NCBI GenBank assembly: GCA_014190095.1
Contig: BJFW01000001.1
Location: 1-64,000 of the forward strand
Reading direction: 5' to 3'
DNA from: Actinomycetes bacterium
Lineage (GTDB): Bacteria > Actinomycetota > Acidimicrobiia > Acidimicrobiales > Ilumatobacteraceae
DNA: 64,000 nt
Of this stretch, positions 44,288 to 54,045 are shown in pieces. The notes below the pieces were generated by a model, which saw only the letters and a list, made by a program, of their open reading frames with translations, was not told the DNA's origin and did not search any database. Each line of letters opens with the position of its first letter. The stretch's first letter is position 1. Position numbers and translations under genes: made by a program.

Positions 44288-44521
44288 ATGTCTCTCGACT
44301 CAAAGTTGCTTGAAATTCTGGCTTGCCCAGAGGACAAGGGTCCGTTGTTCTATTTTTCCTCTGACGCATTTTTGTATAACCCTCGTCTGCACCGTAAATA
44401 CCTAGTGCGCGATGGCATTCCTGTAATGTTGATCGAGGAATCCGTCGCGGTAGATGCCGCAGAGCACACAGAGCTCGAACGAAGAATCGTTGCGGAGAGT
44501 ATTCATCCCACCTTCGTTTAA
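44288..44521 (+). CDS. Trm112-like (UPF0434) small protein
   Basis: A 77-residue protein of the Trm112/UPF0434 family: LLEILACPEDKGPL at the start and KYLVRDGIPVML in the middle. The first zinc pair is reduced to CPED, so the zinc site is incomplete, as in other actinobacterial members. Trm112 proteins activate methyltransferases in eukaryotes and archaea; bacterial roles are less clear. It is 9 bases upstream of ahcY, which recycles the methyltransferase by-product S-adenosylhomocysteine, a suggestive pairing. Confidence 0.87.
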   Translation: MSLDSKLLEILACPEDKGPLFYFSSDAFLYNPRLHRKYLVRDGIPVMLIEESVAVDAAEHTELERRIVAESIHPTFV

Positions 44522-44530
44522 GGAGTTTCT

Positions 44531-45979
44531 ATGTCTTCATTTGCACAACGACGTGATTGGCGCGTCGCCGATCTTTCCCTCGCACCATTTGGTCGGAAGG
44601 AAATTCATCTAGCCGAACATGAAATGCCAGGCCTTCGTGCACTGCGCAAAGAGTTCGGTAAAACTAAGCCACTGAAAGGTGCAAAAATTTCTGGCTCATT
44701 GCACATGACCATTCAGACTGCGGTGTTGATTGAAACTCTCGTTGAACTTGGCGCTGAAGTCCGTTGGGCGAGTTGCAACATCTTTTCAACTCAAGACCAT
44801 GCCGCAGCCGCAGTTGTTGTAGGACCGAACGGTTCCGTTGAGGAACCTAATGGTGTTCCAGTGTTTGCATGGAAAGGTGAAACGCTCGAGGAATATTGGT
44901 GGGCAACTGACCAAATGATGACGTGGCCAGACGGCGACGGACCAAACATGATCTTGGACGATGGTGGCGATGCAACCATGCTGCTGCACAAGGGTGTTGA
45001 GTACGAAGCAAAAGGTGTAGTTCCAGATCCGACATCTGCATCAAATCCAGAGTTGGCAATTGTTCTCGGATTGCTTCAGCGCACGTTGAAGACGCATCCA
45101 AAAAAGTGGACCGTAATGGCAAAGGGCATCAAGGGTGTCACTGAAGAAACCACTACAGGAGTAAAGCGTTTGTACAAGATGGCAGAAAAAGGTGAACTGT
45201 TGTTCCCAGCAATCAACGTGAATGACAGCGTGACCAAGTCAAAGTTTGACAACTTGTACGGTTGCCGCCACTCACTCATCGATGCGATTAACCGCGCAAC
45301 AGATGTCATGCTTGCAGGAAAGACCGCAGTCGTGTGTGGCTACGGCGACGTAGGTAAGGGTTGTGCACAAAGTCTTCGAGGGCAAGGCGCTCGGGTAATT
45401 GTCACCGAAATTGACCCAATTAACGCATTGCAGGCTGCGATGGAGGGTTACCAAGTCGACACACTTGAAAACATGGTGTCAACTGCTGACGTCTTTGTTA
45501 CCGCAACGGGCAACGAAGCGATCGTCACGGTTGATCACATGGCCCGCATGAAGCACAACGCAATCGTGTGCAACATCGGCCACTTCGATAACGAAATTGA
45601 CATGGCTGGTTTGGCTCGCAGTGGTGCAGTTCGCGACGAACTCAAAGCAGGAACTGACCTGTGGACGTTCCAGGACGGACATGCAGTCATCGTGTTGGCC
45701 GAGGGTCGTTTGGTCAACCTTGGTTGTGCAACTGGCCACCCAAGTTTCGTGATGAGTTGCTCGTTCTCCAACCAAGTCATTGCGCAAATGGAGTTGTTCG
45801 GCAATCTCGACAACTACCCACTTGGCGTATATGTGTTGCCAAAGCACCTTGACGAAAAGGTAGCGGCATTGCACCTTGACGCGCTTGGCGCAGTGTTAAC
45901 GAAGATGACCGATGAGCAAGCCGACTACCTAGGTATTCCGCCAAGTGGCCCGTTCAAGCCAGAGGCGTACCGCTACTAA
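44531..45979 (+). CDS. ahcY: Adenosylhomocysteinase
   Basis: A 482-residue NAD-dependent hydrolase that splits S-adenosylhomocysteine to adenosine and homocysteine, keeping methylation reactions going. The substrate domain has [13 protein letters not shown] and the NAD domain [10 protein letters not shown]; the C-terminal KPEAYRY supplies the Lys and Tyr that complete the neighbour's NAD site. A good ribosome binding site (AAGGAG) precedes the ATG. It is convergent with the YczE-like gene, 4 bases apart. Confidence 0.97.
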   Translation: MSSFAQRRDWRVADLSLAPFGRKEIHLAEHEMPGLRALRKEFGKTKPLKGAKISGSLHMTIQTAVLIETLVELGAEVRWASCNIFSTQDHAAAAVVVGPNGSVEEPNGVPVFAWKGETLEEYWWATDQMMTWPDGDGPNMILDDGGDATMLLHKGVEYEAKGVVPDPTSASNPELAIVLGLLQRTLKTHPKKWTVMAKGIKGVTEETTTGVKRLYKMAEKGELLFPAINVNDSVTKSKFDNLYGCRHSLIDAINRATDVMLAGKTAVVCGYGDVGKGCAQSLRGQGARVIVTEIDPINALQAAMEGYQVDTLENMVSTADVFVTATGNEAIVTVDHMARMKHNAIVCNIGHFDNEIDMAGLARSGAVRDELKAGTDLWTFQDGHAVIVLAEGRLVNLGCATGHPSFVMSCSFSNQVIAQMELFGNLDNYPLGVYVLPKHLDEKVAALHLDALGAVLTKMTDEQADYLGIPPSGPFKPEAYRY

Positions 45980-45983
45980 TTCG

Positions 45984-46628
45984 TTATTCGCCCCATTGCT
46001 CATCTTGAGTGTTCGGAGTGAGCGCTTCAAGGTGCAGCAATGGGAGCGTGCGAGCAACAATTGGTCCGATTCCGAACGCAAATACGAGCGTTCCAACTCC
46101 GACAGCACCCCCAAGCGCGAATCCAACAACGAGTACTGATACTTCAACGATGGTGCGTGCGCGACTTACTTTGATGCCGCGCTGAGCAAGACCGGTGAAC
46201 AATCCGTCGCGCGGTCCTGGACCAAGTCCTGCGCCGATGTACATGCCTGAACCAATTCCCAAAATGACGATGCCACCAAGCATGAGCGCGATGCGCAATG
46301 GTAGTGATTCAGCGCGTGGAATGATGTCGATGACGACGCCGGCAACAAGGCCAATTTGAACAGCGTTCAACAGTGTGCCGATTCCTGGCTTTTGACGAAG
46401 TGGAATCCACAGGAAGAGCACCAAAAAACTGGTGAGGATAAGGGCGCGACCAAAGGGCCAGCCGATTTGTTTGCTCAAGCCATCATGGAAGACATCCCAC
46501 GGTGCAAGCCCCATGTGTCCTTGTTTTTGCATTCCAACGCCAATTCCGAACAGGACTAGTCCGCCTACACATCGTGTGAGTCGTTGCACGGGCCGATCGC
46601 GTAACGGTGCGATGAAGTTATTCGGCAT
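45984..46628 (-). CDS. YczE/YitT-family membrane protein
   Basis: A 214-residue protein with about five to six membrane helices. The N-terminal half contains QGHMGLAPWDVFHDGLS and the second half repeats the pattern as GAGLGPGPRDGLFTGL, so the protein is built from two similar halves, as in the YczE/YyaS family. Function is unknown; some relatives lie near transport regulators. It is divergent from comF. Confidence 0.85.
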   Translation of the reverse strand: MPNNFIAPLRDRPVQRLTRCVGGLVLFGIGVGMQKQGHMGLAPWDVFHDGLSKQIGWPFGRALILTSFLVLFLWIPLRQKPGIGTLLNAVQIGLVAGVVIDIIPRAESLPLRIALMLGGIVILGIGSGMYIGAGLGPGPRDGLFTGLAQRGIKVSRARTIVEVSVLVVGFALGGAVGVGTLVFAFGIGPIVARTLPLLHLEALTPNTQDEQWGE

Positions 46629-46662
46629 TGTCTAACCGTAGTGCTCGGCGCTGAGGAGTTTG

Positions 46663-47259
46663 GTGTTGTTATCTAATCAATGTGCAGGATGTGGTCAGAC
46701 AGTGCGCAAAGCGTGTACTAGATGTGCATCCGAAATCGCATTGTGTCCACGGCCGTACAGCAGCGATGCACTCGTTGCGCTGTCTTATGTTGGGCTCGTG
46801 CGCGATTTGATGTTGGCGTTTAAGTACCGAAATCATCGGGCTCTTGCAACAATGTTTGCAGATCGTCTCGTTGCAACATTGCGAACTTCAGTGGAGATCA
46901 ACACCATTGATGTGGTGACTTGGGTGCCAACAACACGTGAGCGACGCATCGCACGCGGTCACGACCAAGCCGAAACCCTCGCACGAATAATGGGTCGAAC
47001 ACTTGGTGTGCCGGTACGCAAGCTATTGGTGCGTGAAACAGTTGGGCATCAAACGGGGCAGAGTCGGGAAAATCGGTTGGTTGGAGTTTCGTTTCGTGCT
47101 CGATCGATCGATATTCCCACCACAATTTTGGTGGTTGATGATGTAGTGACTACTGGCGCAACGATGCGAATTGCCGAGCGTGCGCTGTACCAAGCGGGTG
47201 CGACGAGGGTTGTCTGCGCTGCCGTGGCCTCCACTCCCGCCCCAACATGGCGCAGGTAG
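46663..47259 (+). CDS. ComF family phosphoribosyltransferase-like protein
   Basis: A 198-residue protein with an N-terminal zinc finger (CAGCGQ...CTRC) and a type I phosphoribosyltransferase domain; the PRPP loop is ILVVDDVVTTGAT (about 160-172). ComF proteins act in DNA uptake during transformation where competence exists, but the family is also widespread in non-competent bacteria. The start is uncertain between TTG 46660, GTG 46663 and TTG 46666; GAGGAG at 46653-46658 favours the latter two. It ends 13 bases before secA. Confidence 0.88.
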   Translation: MLLSNQCAGCGQTVRKACTRCASEIALCPRPYSSDALVALSYVGLVRDLMLAFKYRNHRALATMFADRLVATLRTSVEINTIDVVTWVPTTRERRIARGHDQAETLARIMGRTLGVPVRKLLVRETVGHQTGQSRENRLVGVSFRARSIDIPTTILVVDDVVTTGATMRIAERALYQAGATRVVCAAVASTPAPTWRR

Positions 47260-47272
47260 GATCATTGATTGC

Positions 47273-50041
47273 ATGGCACTTCTAGATCGCATTCTTCGTG
47301 CCGGCGAAGGCAAAAAGGTCAAGGCACTTGCTTCGCTGGTGCCCGATATCAACGCTTTTGAGCCCGAGTTAAAACTGCTCTCCGATGCTGCGTTGCAGGG
47401 CAAAACTACTGAATTCCGTCAGCGTCTCGAGCGCGGCGAGGACGTGGATGACTTGATGGTGGAAGCATTTGCGGTTGTTCGCGAGGCGTCTTCACGTGTA
47501 ATCGGGCAGAGACACTTTGATGTGCAGCTCATGGGTGGCGCAGCACTGCATGCCGGCTGGATTCCGGAAATGCGCACTGGTGAAGGAAAGACATTGGTCT
47601 CTACTTTGCCTGCATACTTGAATGCGCTATCAGGAAAAGGTGTTCACGTCATCACGGTGAACGACTACTTGGCGCGTTTCCACGCGGAGTGGATGGGTCG
47701 AATTCATCGTTGGATGGGCCTTGAAGTTGGTCTCGTTATCCCTGGCGTGCGCACTTCGCCAGAGGAAAAGCGTCGCGACTATGCGGCGGATATTACGTAT
47801 GGCACCAACAACGAATTTGGCTTTGACTACCTGCGTGACAACATGGCCAACACTAAAGATGAAAAGGTTCAACGTGGACATCACTTTGCCATTGTTGACG
47901 AAGTTGACTCCATCCTCATTGACGAAGCACGAACTCCACTTATTATTTCTGGGCGCATCGCCGATGCAGCAAAGATGTATTACCGATTCGCCTCGATTGT
48001 GCGCTCGCTGTCGCGCGACGTTGATTACGAAGTTGAAGAAGACAAGCGAATTGTGGTTCCAACTGAGTCGGGTATTGAAAAGGTTGAGCAGCAACTAGGA
48101 ATCGACAATTTGTACGACGAAGTGCAGCAGAACTTGGTGCACCAACTGCAGGTTGCACTGAAGGCTGCAGTTCTGTATCACCGCGACAAGGACTACATCG
48201 TGCAAGACGGTGAAGTGAAAATCGTGGACGAGTTCACTGGACGAATTCTTGAAGGTCGTCGCTGGAGCGAAGGTATTCACCAGGCCGTCGAGGCTAAAGA
48301 AGGTGTAAAGATTAAGGAAGAGAACCAAACTCTTGCCACGGTCACGCTGCAGAACTATTTCCGTATGTACGACAAGCTCGCAGGGATGACGGGAACAGCA
48401 CAAACAGAAGCTGCTGAGTTAATGAACACCTACAACCTTGCAGTGGTACCAATTCCAACTAATCGTGAAATGATTCGCGTAGATCAGGCAGACCTTATTT
48501 ATAAGTCTGAGCAAGCAAAGTTCACCGCGGTGGTGCAAGACATTGAAGAGAAGCACAAACTGGGCCAGCCGATTCTTGTTGGAACGGTCAGCGTTGAAAA
48601 GAGCGAATTGCTCTCGCGGTTGCTGGACAAGAGAGGCATAAAGCACGAAGTTCTGAACGCAAAACAACACACCCGCGAGGCGCTTATCGTTACTCAGGCT
48701 GGTCGCTTAGGGGCGGTCACTGTCGCAACCAACATGGCAGGCCGAGGTGTTGACATTTTGCTGGGTGGGAACCCAGAAGGCCTTGCACGTCAGCAGGTGC
48801 TCAGTGAGGGGCACACTGAAGATGCGTTGAAAGACGAATTTGAATTGGCAATGCCGCTTGCTCACATGCCAGAGGAATATCGCAACGCTCGCATTGCCGC
48901 GCAAGCGCGATACAAAGAGGTACTTGCGTCGTTCATCACGCAATGCAAAGCAGAGGGCGAAAAAGTCCGTGCAGTGGGCGGCTTGTACGTGCTGGGAACC
49001 GAGCGCCACGAATCACGACGTATCGATAATCAGTTGCGCGGTCGAGCTGGTCGTCAAGGAGACCCGGGCGAGAGTCGCTTCTATCTCAGTCTCGATGACG
49101 AACTCATGCGCTTGTTTGCAACCGGTGCACTCAGTTGGGTCATGGGTAAAGCGCTTCCTGATGACGAGGCGATCGAAGCAAAAATGGTGACCAAAGCAAT
49201 TGAGCGTGCGCAGAGCACCGTTGAGCAGCGCAACGGAGAAATTCGCAAGAACGTTCTGAAATACGACGAAGTGATGAACGAACAGCGCAAGATCATTTAT
49301 CAGCGCCGAGATCAAATTCTTGAAGGACTTGATCTGAAGGTTGCTGCGATGGAGTACTTGGCAGACGCTGTTGACTCACTTATCGAAAGTCATTGCGTTT
49401 CCGATGCCGCAGACGAATGGGACTTGGAAGGTCTTGCTCGTGAGTTGGTCTCATTCTGGCCAACCACTATTACTGAAGCTTCGCTTGCAAACTGTGGCTC
49501 AACCGATGACATGTACGACCATGTCATGGCAGACGCCTCTCGTTACTACGCCCAACGCGAATCTGAAATGGGCGAACAAACCATGCGCGAAGTTGAGCGC
49601 CAGGTGATGTTGCGCATTATTGATCAGCGTTGGCGCGAGCACCTTGAGGAAATGGACTACCTGCAAGAAGGAATCAACCTTCGTGCGATGGGTCAAAAAG
49701 ATCCACTTACCGAATGGCAGCGAGAAGGCTTTGAAATGTTCGGTGCACTGATGAAAGGCATCGCGCAGGACTTCGTGAAATATGTGATGCATGTTCAAGT
49801 AGTGAAAAACGATGCGCCTGCAATCCAGGTGCAAAACATTCAAGAGTCTTCCTATGACGCTGAAACACAGGGTGGTTTTGCAGGCGCAACTGCCGACCCG
49901 TTAGCGCCGCCCCAACCAGCAGCCCCAGTTGCTCAGAAAACCGTGGTGAAATCCGCAGATGATTGGTCGCAGACTCCACGAAATGCTCCTTGCCCATGTG
50001 GATCGGGCAAGAAATTTAAGATGTGCCACGGGCGCGATTAA
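47273..50041 (+). CDS. secA: Preprotein translocase ATPase SecA
   Basis: This 922-residue motor drives export through SecYEG. It has the DEAD motor (Walker A MRTGEGKTL, Walker B VDEVDSILIDEARTPL), the helical scaffold and wing domains, NMAGRGVDILLGG in the second motor half, and the C-terminal zinc finger CPCGSGKKFKMCH. Length is normal for SecA1. The start is the ATG before ALLDRIL, because the open frame upstream overlaps comF. It is followed by prfB, the order often seen in actinobacteria. Confidence 0.97.
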   Translation: MALLDRILRAGEGKKVKALASLVPDINAFEPELKLLSDAALQGKTTEFRQRLERGEDVDDLMVEAFAVVREASSRVIGQRHFDVQLMGGAALHAGWIPEMRTGEGKTLVSTLPAYLNALSGKGVHVITVNDYLARFHAEWMGRIHRWMGLEVGLVIPGVRTSPEEKRRDYAADITYGTNNEFGFDYLRDNMANTKDEKVQRGHHFAIVDEVDSILIDEARTPLIISGRIADAAKMYYRFASIVRSLSRDVDYEVEEDKRIVVPTESGIEKVEQQLGIDNLYDEVQQNLVHQLQVALKAAVLYHRDKDYIVQDGEVKIVDEFTGRILEGRRWSEGIHQAVEAKEGVKIKEENQTLATVTLQNYFRMYDKLAGMTGTAQTEAAELMNTYNLAVVPIPTNREMIRVDQADLIYKSEQAKFTAVVQDIEEKHKLGQPILVGTVSVEKSELLSRLLDKRGIKHEVLNAKQHTREALIVTQAGRLGAVTVATNMAGRGVDILLGGNPEGLARQQVLSEGHTEDALKDEFELAMPLAHMPEEYRNARIAAQARYKEVLASFITQCKAEGEKVRAVGGLYVLGTERHESRRIDNQLRGRAGRQGDPGESRFYLSLDDELMRLFATGALSWVMGKALPDDEAIEAKMVTKAIERAQSTVEQRNGEIRKNVLKYDEVMNEQRKIIYQRRDQILEGLDLKVAAMEYLADAVDSLIESHCVSDAADEWDLEGLARELVSFWPTTITEASLANCGSTDDMYDHVMADASRYYAQRESEMGEQTMREVERQVMLRIIDQRWREHLEEMDYLQEGINLRAMGQKDPLTEWQREGFEMFGALMKGIAQDFVKYVMHVQVVKNDAPAIQVQNIQESSYDAETQGGFAGATADPLAPPQPAAPVAQKTVVKSADDWSQTPRNAPCPCGSGKKFKMCHGRD

Positions 50042-50066
50042 TCGCACTACCGAATAGGCAACTGAT

Positions 50067-51170
50067 ATGCGCGATTTTTCAAATGACCTCACTGAAATCC
50101 GACGTCGAGTAGACGAAGCTTCGGTGTATCTGAAAGTGGAAGCTAGCCGTGCGCGTATCGCCGAGCTTGAAATAGAAGTAGCCCGTCCCGATCTGTGGGA
50201 TGACCAAGAGAATGCAAAGAAAGTCAATTCGGAATACTCAAATCTGAAGTCAGACTTGGATGAGTTCGCATCGTTGACTGGATCGATTGAAGATCTTGAG
50301 GTACTGCATGAGATGGCACGAGAAATTGACGATGAGAGCCAAGAGCCAGACTTAGAGCGCGGTATTGCTCAGGCTCGAACCAAACTTGATGCACTTGAAT
50401 TGCGCAGTTTGTTTACAGGAGTGCACGACGAGGCAGATGCGATTGTGCAAATCAATGCAAAAGATGGTGGAGTGGACGCTCAAGACTGGAGCGAGATGCT
50501 GTTGCGCATGTTTACTCGCTGGGCTGAGCGAAAAGGTTTTGACATTGAAATTGGCGATGTCTCTGAAGGCACTGAAGCCGGAATCTTGTCGGCTGACTTC
50601 ACGGTGCGCGGTCGATACGCCTATGGGCTGCTCACATCTGAGCGCGGCACCCATCGCCTCGTACGCATTAGTCCATTCGATAACCAAGGTCGCAGACAGA
50701 CAAGTTTCGCCAACGTACAAATTTGGCCGGTGCTTGAAGAAGTTGATGTTGAAATCAATGAATCCGACATTCGCATGGAAGTGTTTCGTGCATCAGGTGC
50801 CGGCGGGCAACACGTAAACAAAACGTCTTCTGCTGTGCGACTTATTCACGAGCCAACTGGACTTGTTGCATCGTCGCAACAAGAGCGCTCGCAATTACAA
50901 AACCGTGAAAATGCGCTAAAGCGACTGAAGACCATGGTTGCATCACGCATTGAAGAAGAACGGGAAAATGAATTGCGCAGTATTGGCGGTAAGCAAGCAC
51001 AAGTTGGGTGGGGAAGCCAGATCCGCAGTTACGTCATGCAGCCGTATCAAATGGTGAAAGACGTACGCACCGAAGTTGAGAGCGGAAATATCGCTGGAGT
51101 CCTTGACGGAGACCTGGATGCCTTTATGGAAGGCTTCCTCCGCTGGCGCCGTGCAAACTCTGATTCGTAA
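50067..51170 (+). CDS. prfB: Peptide chain release factor 2
   Basis: A 367-residue class I release factor reading UAA and UGA. The codon-recognition tripeptide is S202-P203-F204 and the peptidyl-hydrolysis motif is G246-G247-Q248 in SGAGGQHVNKT. The reading frame is continuous from the ATG, so the programmed +1 frameshift found in many bacterial prfB genes is absent. FtsE follows 35 bases later. Confidence 0.96.
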   Translation: MRDFSNDLTEIRRRVDEASVYLKVEASRARIAELEIEVARPDLWDDQENAKKVNSEYSNLKSDLDEFASLTGSIEDLEVLHEMAREIDDESQEPDLERGIAQARTKLDALELRSLFTGVHDEADAIVQINAKDGGVDAQDWSEMLLRMFTRWAERKGFDIEIGDVSEGTEAGILSADFTVRGRYAYGLLTSERGTHRLVRISPFDNQGRRQTSFANVQIWPVLEEVDVEINESDIRMEVFRASGAGGQHVNKTSSAVRLIHEPTGLVASSQQERSQLQNRENALKRLKTMVASRIEEERENELRSIGGKQAQVGWGSQIRSYVMQPYQMVKDVRTEVESGNIAGVLDGDLDAFMEGFLRWRRANSDS

Positions 51171-51205
51171 ATTAGACTCATGATCTGTTGCCTGAGAGGG
51201 GCCCC

Positions 51206-51883
51206 ATGATCCGTTTGGAAAATGTGACCAAGAGGTACGGGTCCGAAACCGTTGCGGTTCGGGACGCATCATTTGACGTCGCCAAGGGAGATTTTGTGTT
51301 TTTGGTCGGCCCGTCTGGGTCAGGCAAGTCGACCATCTTGCGATTGGTAAACCGTCAGGAACGACCCGAGCGCGGCGATGTCTGGGTTGCTGGTCAGAAC
51401 GTTAATGATCTTCCAGACTCTCGCGTTCCGTTCCTTCGCCGCAACATGGGCAATGTGTTCCAGGACTACAAGCTGCTTACGGGCAAGACCGTGTTCGAAA
51501 ATATTGCGTTTGCCCTAGAAGTAATCGGCAAACCGCGTCATGTGATTGCGCGACAAGTTCCTATCGTGCTTGATCTTGTGGGCCTTGCTGGCAAGGAAGA
51601 TCGCTTCCCAAATCAACTCTCAGGTGGTGAACAGCAACGTGTGTCTATCGCGCGCGCTTTCGTCAACCGTCCGCTCATCTTGCTTGCAGACGAGCCAACA
51701 GGAAACCTTGACCCTGCAACCGGAGAGGGCATCATGTCGCTCCTTGACGAAATCAATCAAACGGGCACCACTGTGGTCATGGCAACACACGACCATCGTG
51801 TGGTGAACGCCATGCGTAGACGAGTGATCCAGTTAGACCGTGGGGTAATCGTGCGTGACCAAGAGCGAGGTGTATACGAATGA
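51206..51883 (+). CDS. ftsE: Cell division ATP-binding protein FtsE
   Basis: A 225-residue ABC ATPase that works with FtsX to activate peptidoglycan hydrolases at the division site. It has Walker [10 protein letters not shown] (35-43), the Q-loop NVFQDYKLL, the signature LSGGEQQR and Walker [15 protein letters not shown]. The start is the ATG at 51206; the TTG 18 bases upstream is a less likely choice. Its stop overlaps the ftsX start by 4 bases. Confidence 0.96.
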   Translation: MIRLENVTKRYGSETVAVRDASFDVAKGDFVFLVGPSGSGKSTILRLVNRQERPERGDVWVAGQNVNDLPDSRVPFLRRNMGNVFQDYKLLTGKTVFENIAFALEVIGKPRHVIARQVPIVLDLVGLAGKEDRFPNQLSGGEQQRVSIARAFVNRPLILLADEPTGNLDPATGEGIMSLLDEINQTGTTVVMATHDHRVVNAMRRRVIQLDRGVIVRDQERGVYE

Positions 51884-52785
51884 TCGCTCGAATCGCATAT
51901 GCATTTCGTGAAATGTGGGCGAGCTTCCGTCGCAACCTCACGCTCACCGCAGCAGCCATCCTTACTTCAGCAATTGCGCTACTCCTCGTAGGCACAACTC
52001 TGCTCATTCAGCGCGCGTTTGAAAACTTGCTCGTGCAGTGGAAGGGCGACGTGGCGATGATTGTGTTCGTGCGTAGCGATGCCACGCCTGAACAGATCGC
52101 GTTGATTGATGAGTCCATCAGATCAGCACCAACCATTATCAACGTCGACAAACTTCAGTATTTGGATAAGACGCAAACATACGAAGAAGCAAAGCGAATT
52201 TTTGCTGGCGACCCTGTCACGCTCAGTCTGTTGACTCCGGAAAACATTCCTTCAGAATTCAAGATTGTTCCTCTCACGCAAGACCCGGCGCTTGTTCGTT
52301 CTCTCAGCGAACAATACCGATCGCTGCCGGGTGTTGAAGACGTGGCTTTGGCCGAAGATGAGTTTCAAGTCATATCAACGCTGTCGAGATTCGTGCGCAC
52401 CGTCACTCTGGTGATGTCGCTGGTGCTGCTGGTGGTAGCAGTCGGTCTTATTTGGAACACCATTCGAACTGCCATGTTCGCGCGGCGACGAGAAATTGAA
52501 GTAATGAAACTCGTTGGTGCAACTAACTGGTTTATTCGAGTTCCATTCATGCTTGAAGGGCTTCTGCAGGGCCTTATCGGAGCAATTGTGTCGTGCGGCG
52601 GACTGTGGGTATTGAATTCGGCATGGACCAATGGAGTTGCTGGGTTCAAGCCAGGCACAGGTATCTCGTCGTTGGTAGTTCCGTCGGGTTACCTCTCAGG
52701 AGTGATGGTCGTTATATTGATCATTGGTGCGTTAGCCGGAGCGATTGGTTCGGCCATCGCGGCTTCACGCTTCTTAGACGTCTAG
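51880..52785 (+). CDS. ftsX: Cell division permease-like protein FtsX
   Basis: A 301-residue membrane protein with four helices (about 22-42, 170-192, 225-245, 270-292) and a large periplasmic-side loop between the first two, which in actinobacteria contacts a NlpC/P60 hydrolase (RipC). It is coupled to ftsE by an ATGA overlap. The [19 protein letters not shown] stretch before the third helix is the FtsX/MacB coupling helix. The hydrolase partner is not in the window. Confidence 0.95.
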   Translation: MIARIAYAFREMWASFRRNLTLTAAAILTSAIALLLVGTTLLIQRAFENLLVQWKGDVAMIVFVRSDATPEQIALIDESIRSAPTIINVDKLQYLDKTQTYEEAKRIFAGDPVTLSLLTPENIPSEFKIVPLTQDPALVRSLSEQYRSLPGVEDVALAEDEFQVISTLSRFVRTVTLVMSLVLLVVAVGLIWNTIRTAMFARRREIEVMKLVGATNWFIRVPFMLEGLLQGLIGAIVSCGGLWVLNSAWTNGVAGFKPGTGISSLVVPSGYLSGVMVVILIIGALAGAIGSAIAASRFLDV

Positions 52786-52795
52786 CCCACACATC

Positions 52796-52807
52796 TAGAT
52801 TGGGTTA
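52796..52807 (+). promoter_or_regulatory. Leaderless-type -10 element TAGATT
   Basis: TAGATT (52796-52801) lies exactly 6 bases before the ATG at 52808, in the 22-base gap after ftsX. It predicts a separate leaderless transcript for the crotonase. Confidence 0.55.
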
Positions 52808-53668
52808 ATGGCCTACACCGAACTTTTGTATTCAGTTGCGCAAAGCGTTGCCACCGTGACACTTCATCGCCCCGACAAGCTCAATGCATTCACCAACACG
52901 ATGATGCGCGAATTGCATCAGGTGTTTGATGAAATTGATGCGGACGACAATGTTCGCGCTGTCGTCATGACTGGTTCTGGGCGCGGTTTCTGTGCAGGTG
53001 CGGACTTGTCGGGCGGAGGCGACACGTTCAACGACGGTTCGTTAAGCACCGATTCGCAGTCCAAGTTTCGCCGCGATGGTGGCGGAACAGTAACTCTGCG
53101 AATGTTTAAGTGCAATAAGCCAATCATTGGTGCAATCAATGGTCCAGCAGTGGGAATTGGCGCAACCATGACGCTGGCAATGGATATGCGTCTCATTTCA
53201 AGTGCTGCAAAAATGGGTTTTGTATTCACACGTCGAGGAATTGTTCCTGAGGCATGTTCATCGTGGTTCTTGCCGCGCATCGTTGGTATTTCGCAAGCAC
53301 AAGAGTGGGTCATGACGGGACGTGTGTTTGATGCACAGGAAGCACTTCGTGGCGGCCTGGTACGCAGCATTCACGAACCAGAAGAATTGTTACCTGCTGC
53401 TTATGCGCTGGCAAAAGAAATCGTTGACAACGCTGCACCAGTTTCTGTTGCTCTTGCGCGTCAGATGATGTGGAGAATGCTTGGCGCTCCGCATCCAATG
53501 GATGCGCATCGCGTAGACAGCCGAGGCATTCAAATACGTGGGCGCTCAAAAGACGTACAAGAGGGCGTGATGAGTTTCTTGGAAAAGCGTCCGGCTCTGT
53601 TCACCGAACGCGTGACAACCGACTTGCCTGACATTTTCCCTGGATGGGAAGAACCAGAGTTTTTCTAA
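52808..53668 (+). CDS. Enoyl-CoA hydratase/isomerase family protein
   Basis: A 286-residue crotonase-fold protein. The first oxyanion-hole region is GSGRGFCAGADLSG (about 57-70) and the second is NGPAVGIGATM (about 114-124). The later MGFVFTRRGIVPEACSSW stretch carries the usual catalytic Glu (E in VPEAC). It is probably a fatty acid or amino acid degradation hydratase; the exact substrate is open. It ends 5 bases before the truncated haemoglobin gene. Confidence 0.92.
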   Translation: MAYTELLYSVAQSVATVTLHRPDKLNAFTNTMMRELHQVFDEIDADDNVRAVVMTGSGRGFCAGADLSGGGDTFNDGSLSTDSQSKFRRDGGGTVTLRMFKCNKPIIGAINGPAVGIGATMTLAMDMRLISSAAKMGFVFTRRGIVPEACSSWFLPRIVGISQAQEWVMTGRVFDAQEALRGGLVRSIHEPEELLPAAYALAKEIVDNAAPVSVALARQMMWRMLGAPHPMDAHRVDSRGIQIRGRSKDVQEGVMSFLEKRPALFTERVTTDLPDIFPGWEEPEFF

Positions 53669-53673
53669 ACAAC

Positions 53674-54045
53674 ATGGCAACGCTGTATGACGAAGTTGGT
53701 GGAAGCGAATTCTTTGTTCGCCTAGTTGATCGCTTTTACGAAGGGGTGGTGCAGGACGAAGTGTTGTGGCCGTTGTATCCCGACCACGACGACTTGGTCG
53801 GAGCACGCGAAAGACTCACGTTGTTCCTCATTCAGTACTGGGGCGGGCCAACTACCTATAGCGACGAGCGCGGTCATCCGCGTTTGCGGCAGCGGCATTT
53901 TCCATTTGCAATTGGAGCGCTGGAACGCGACCGATGGATGTTGCACATGCAGGCGGCGGTGGATGAGTGCGCGACTGATCCCAATATTCATGCGCAACTC
54001 ACCGAGTACATGACCAATGCCGCTCAGCACATGATTAATCGCTAG
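53674..54045 (+). CDS. glbO: Group II truncated haemoglobin (GlbO type)
   Basis: A 123-residue haem protein of the 2/2 fold. The proximal ligand is H75 (RLRQRHFPF), the conserved distal-side Trp is W88 (RDRW) and Y23 is at the B10 position. The YWGGPTTYSDERGHPRL stretch closely matches mycobacterial GlbO, which binds oxygen and protects against NO and peroxides. It abuts the convergent methyltransferase gene with no gap. Confidence 0.95.
   Translation: MATLYDEVGGSEFFVRLVDRFYEGVVQDEVLWPLYPDHDDLVGARERLTLFLIQYWGGPTTYSDERGHPRLRQRHFPFAIGALERDRWMLHMQAAVDECATDPNIHAQLTEYMTNAAQHMINR

Noticed and set aside
50067-50150. Programmed frameshift in prfB
   Set aside because: The frame is continuous from the ATG and the N-terminal helix is complete, so no in-frame UGA or shift is needed.
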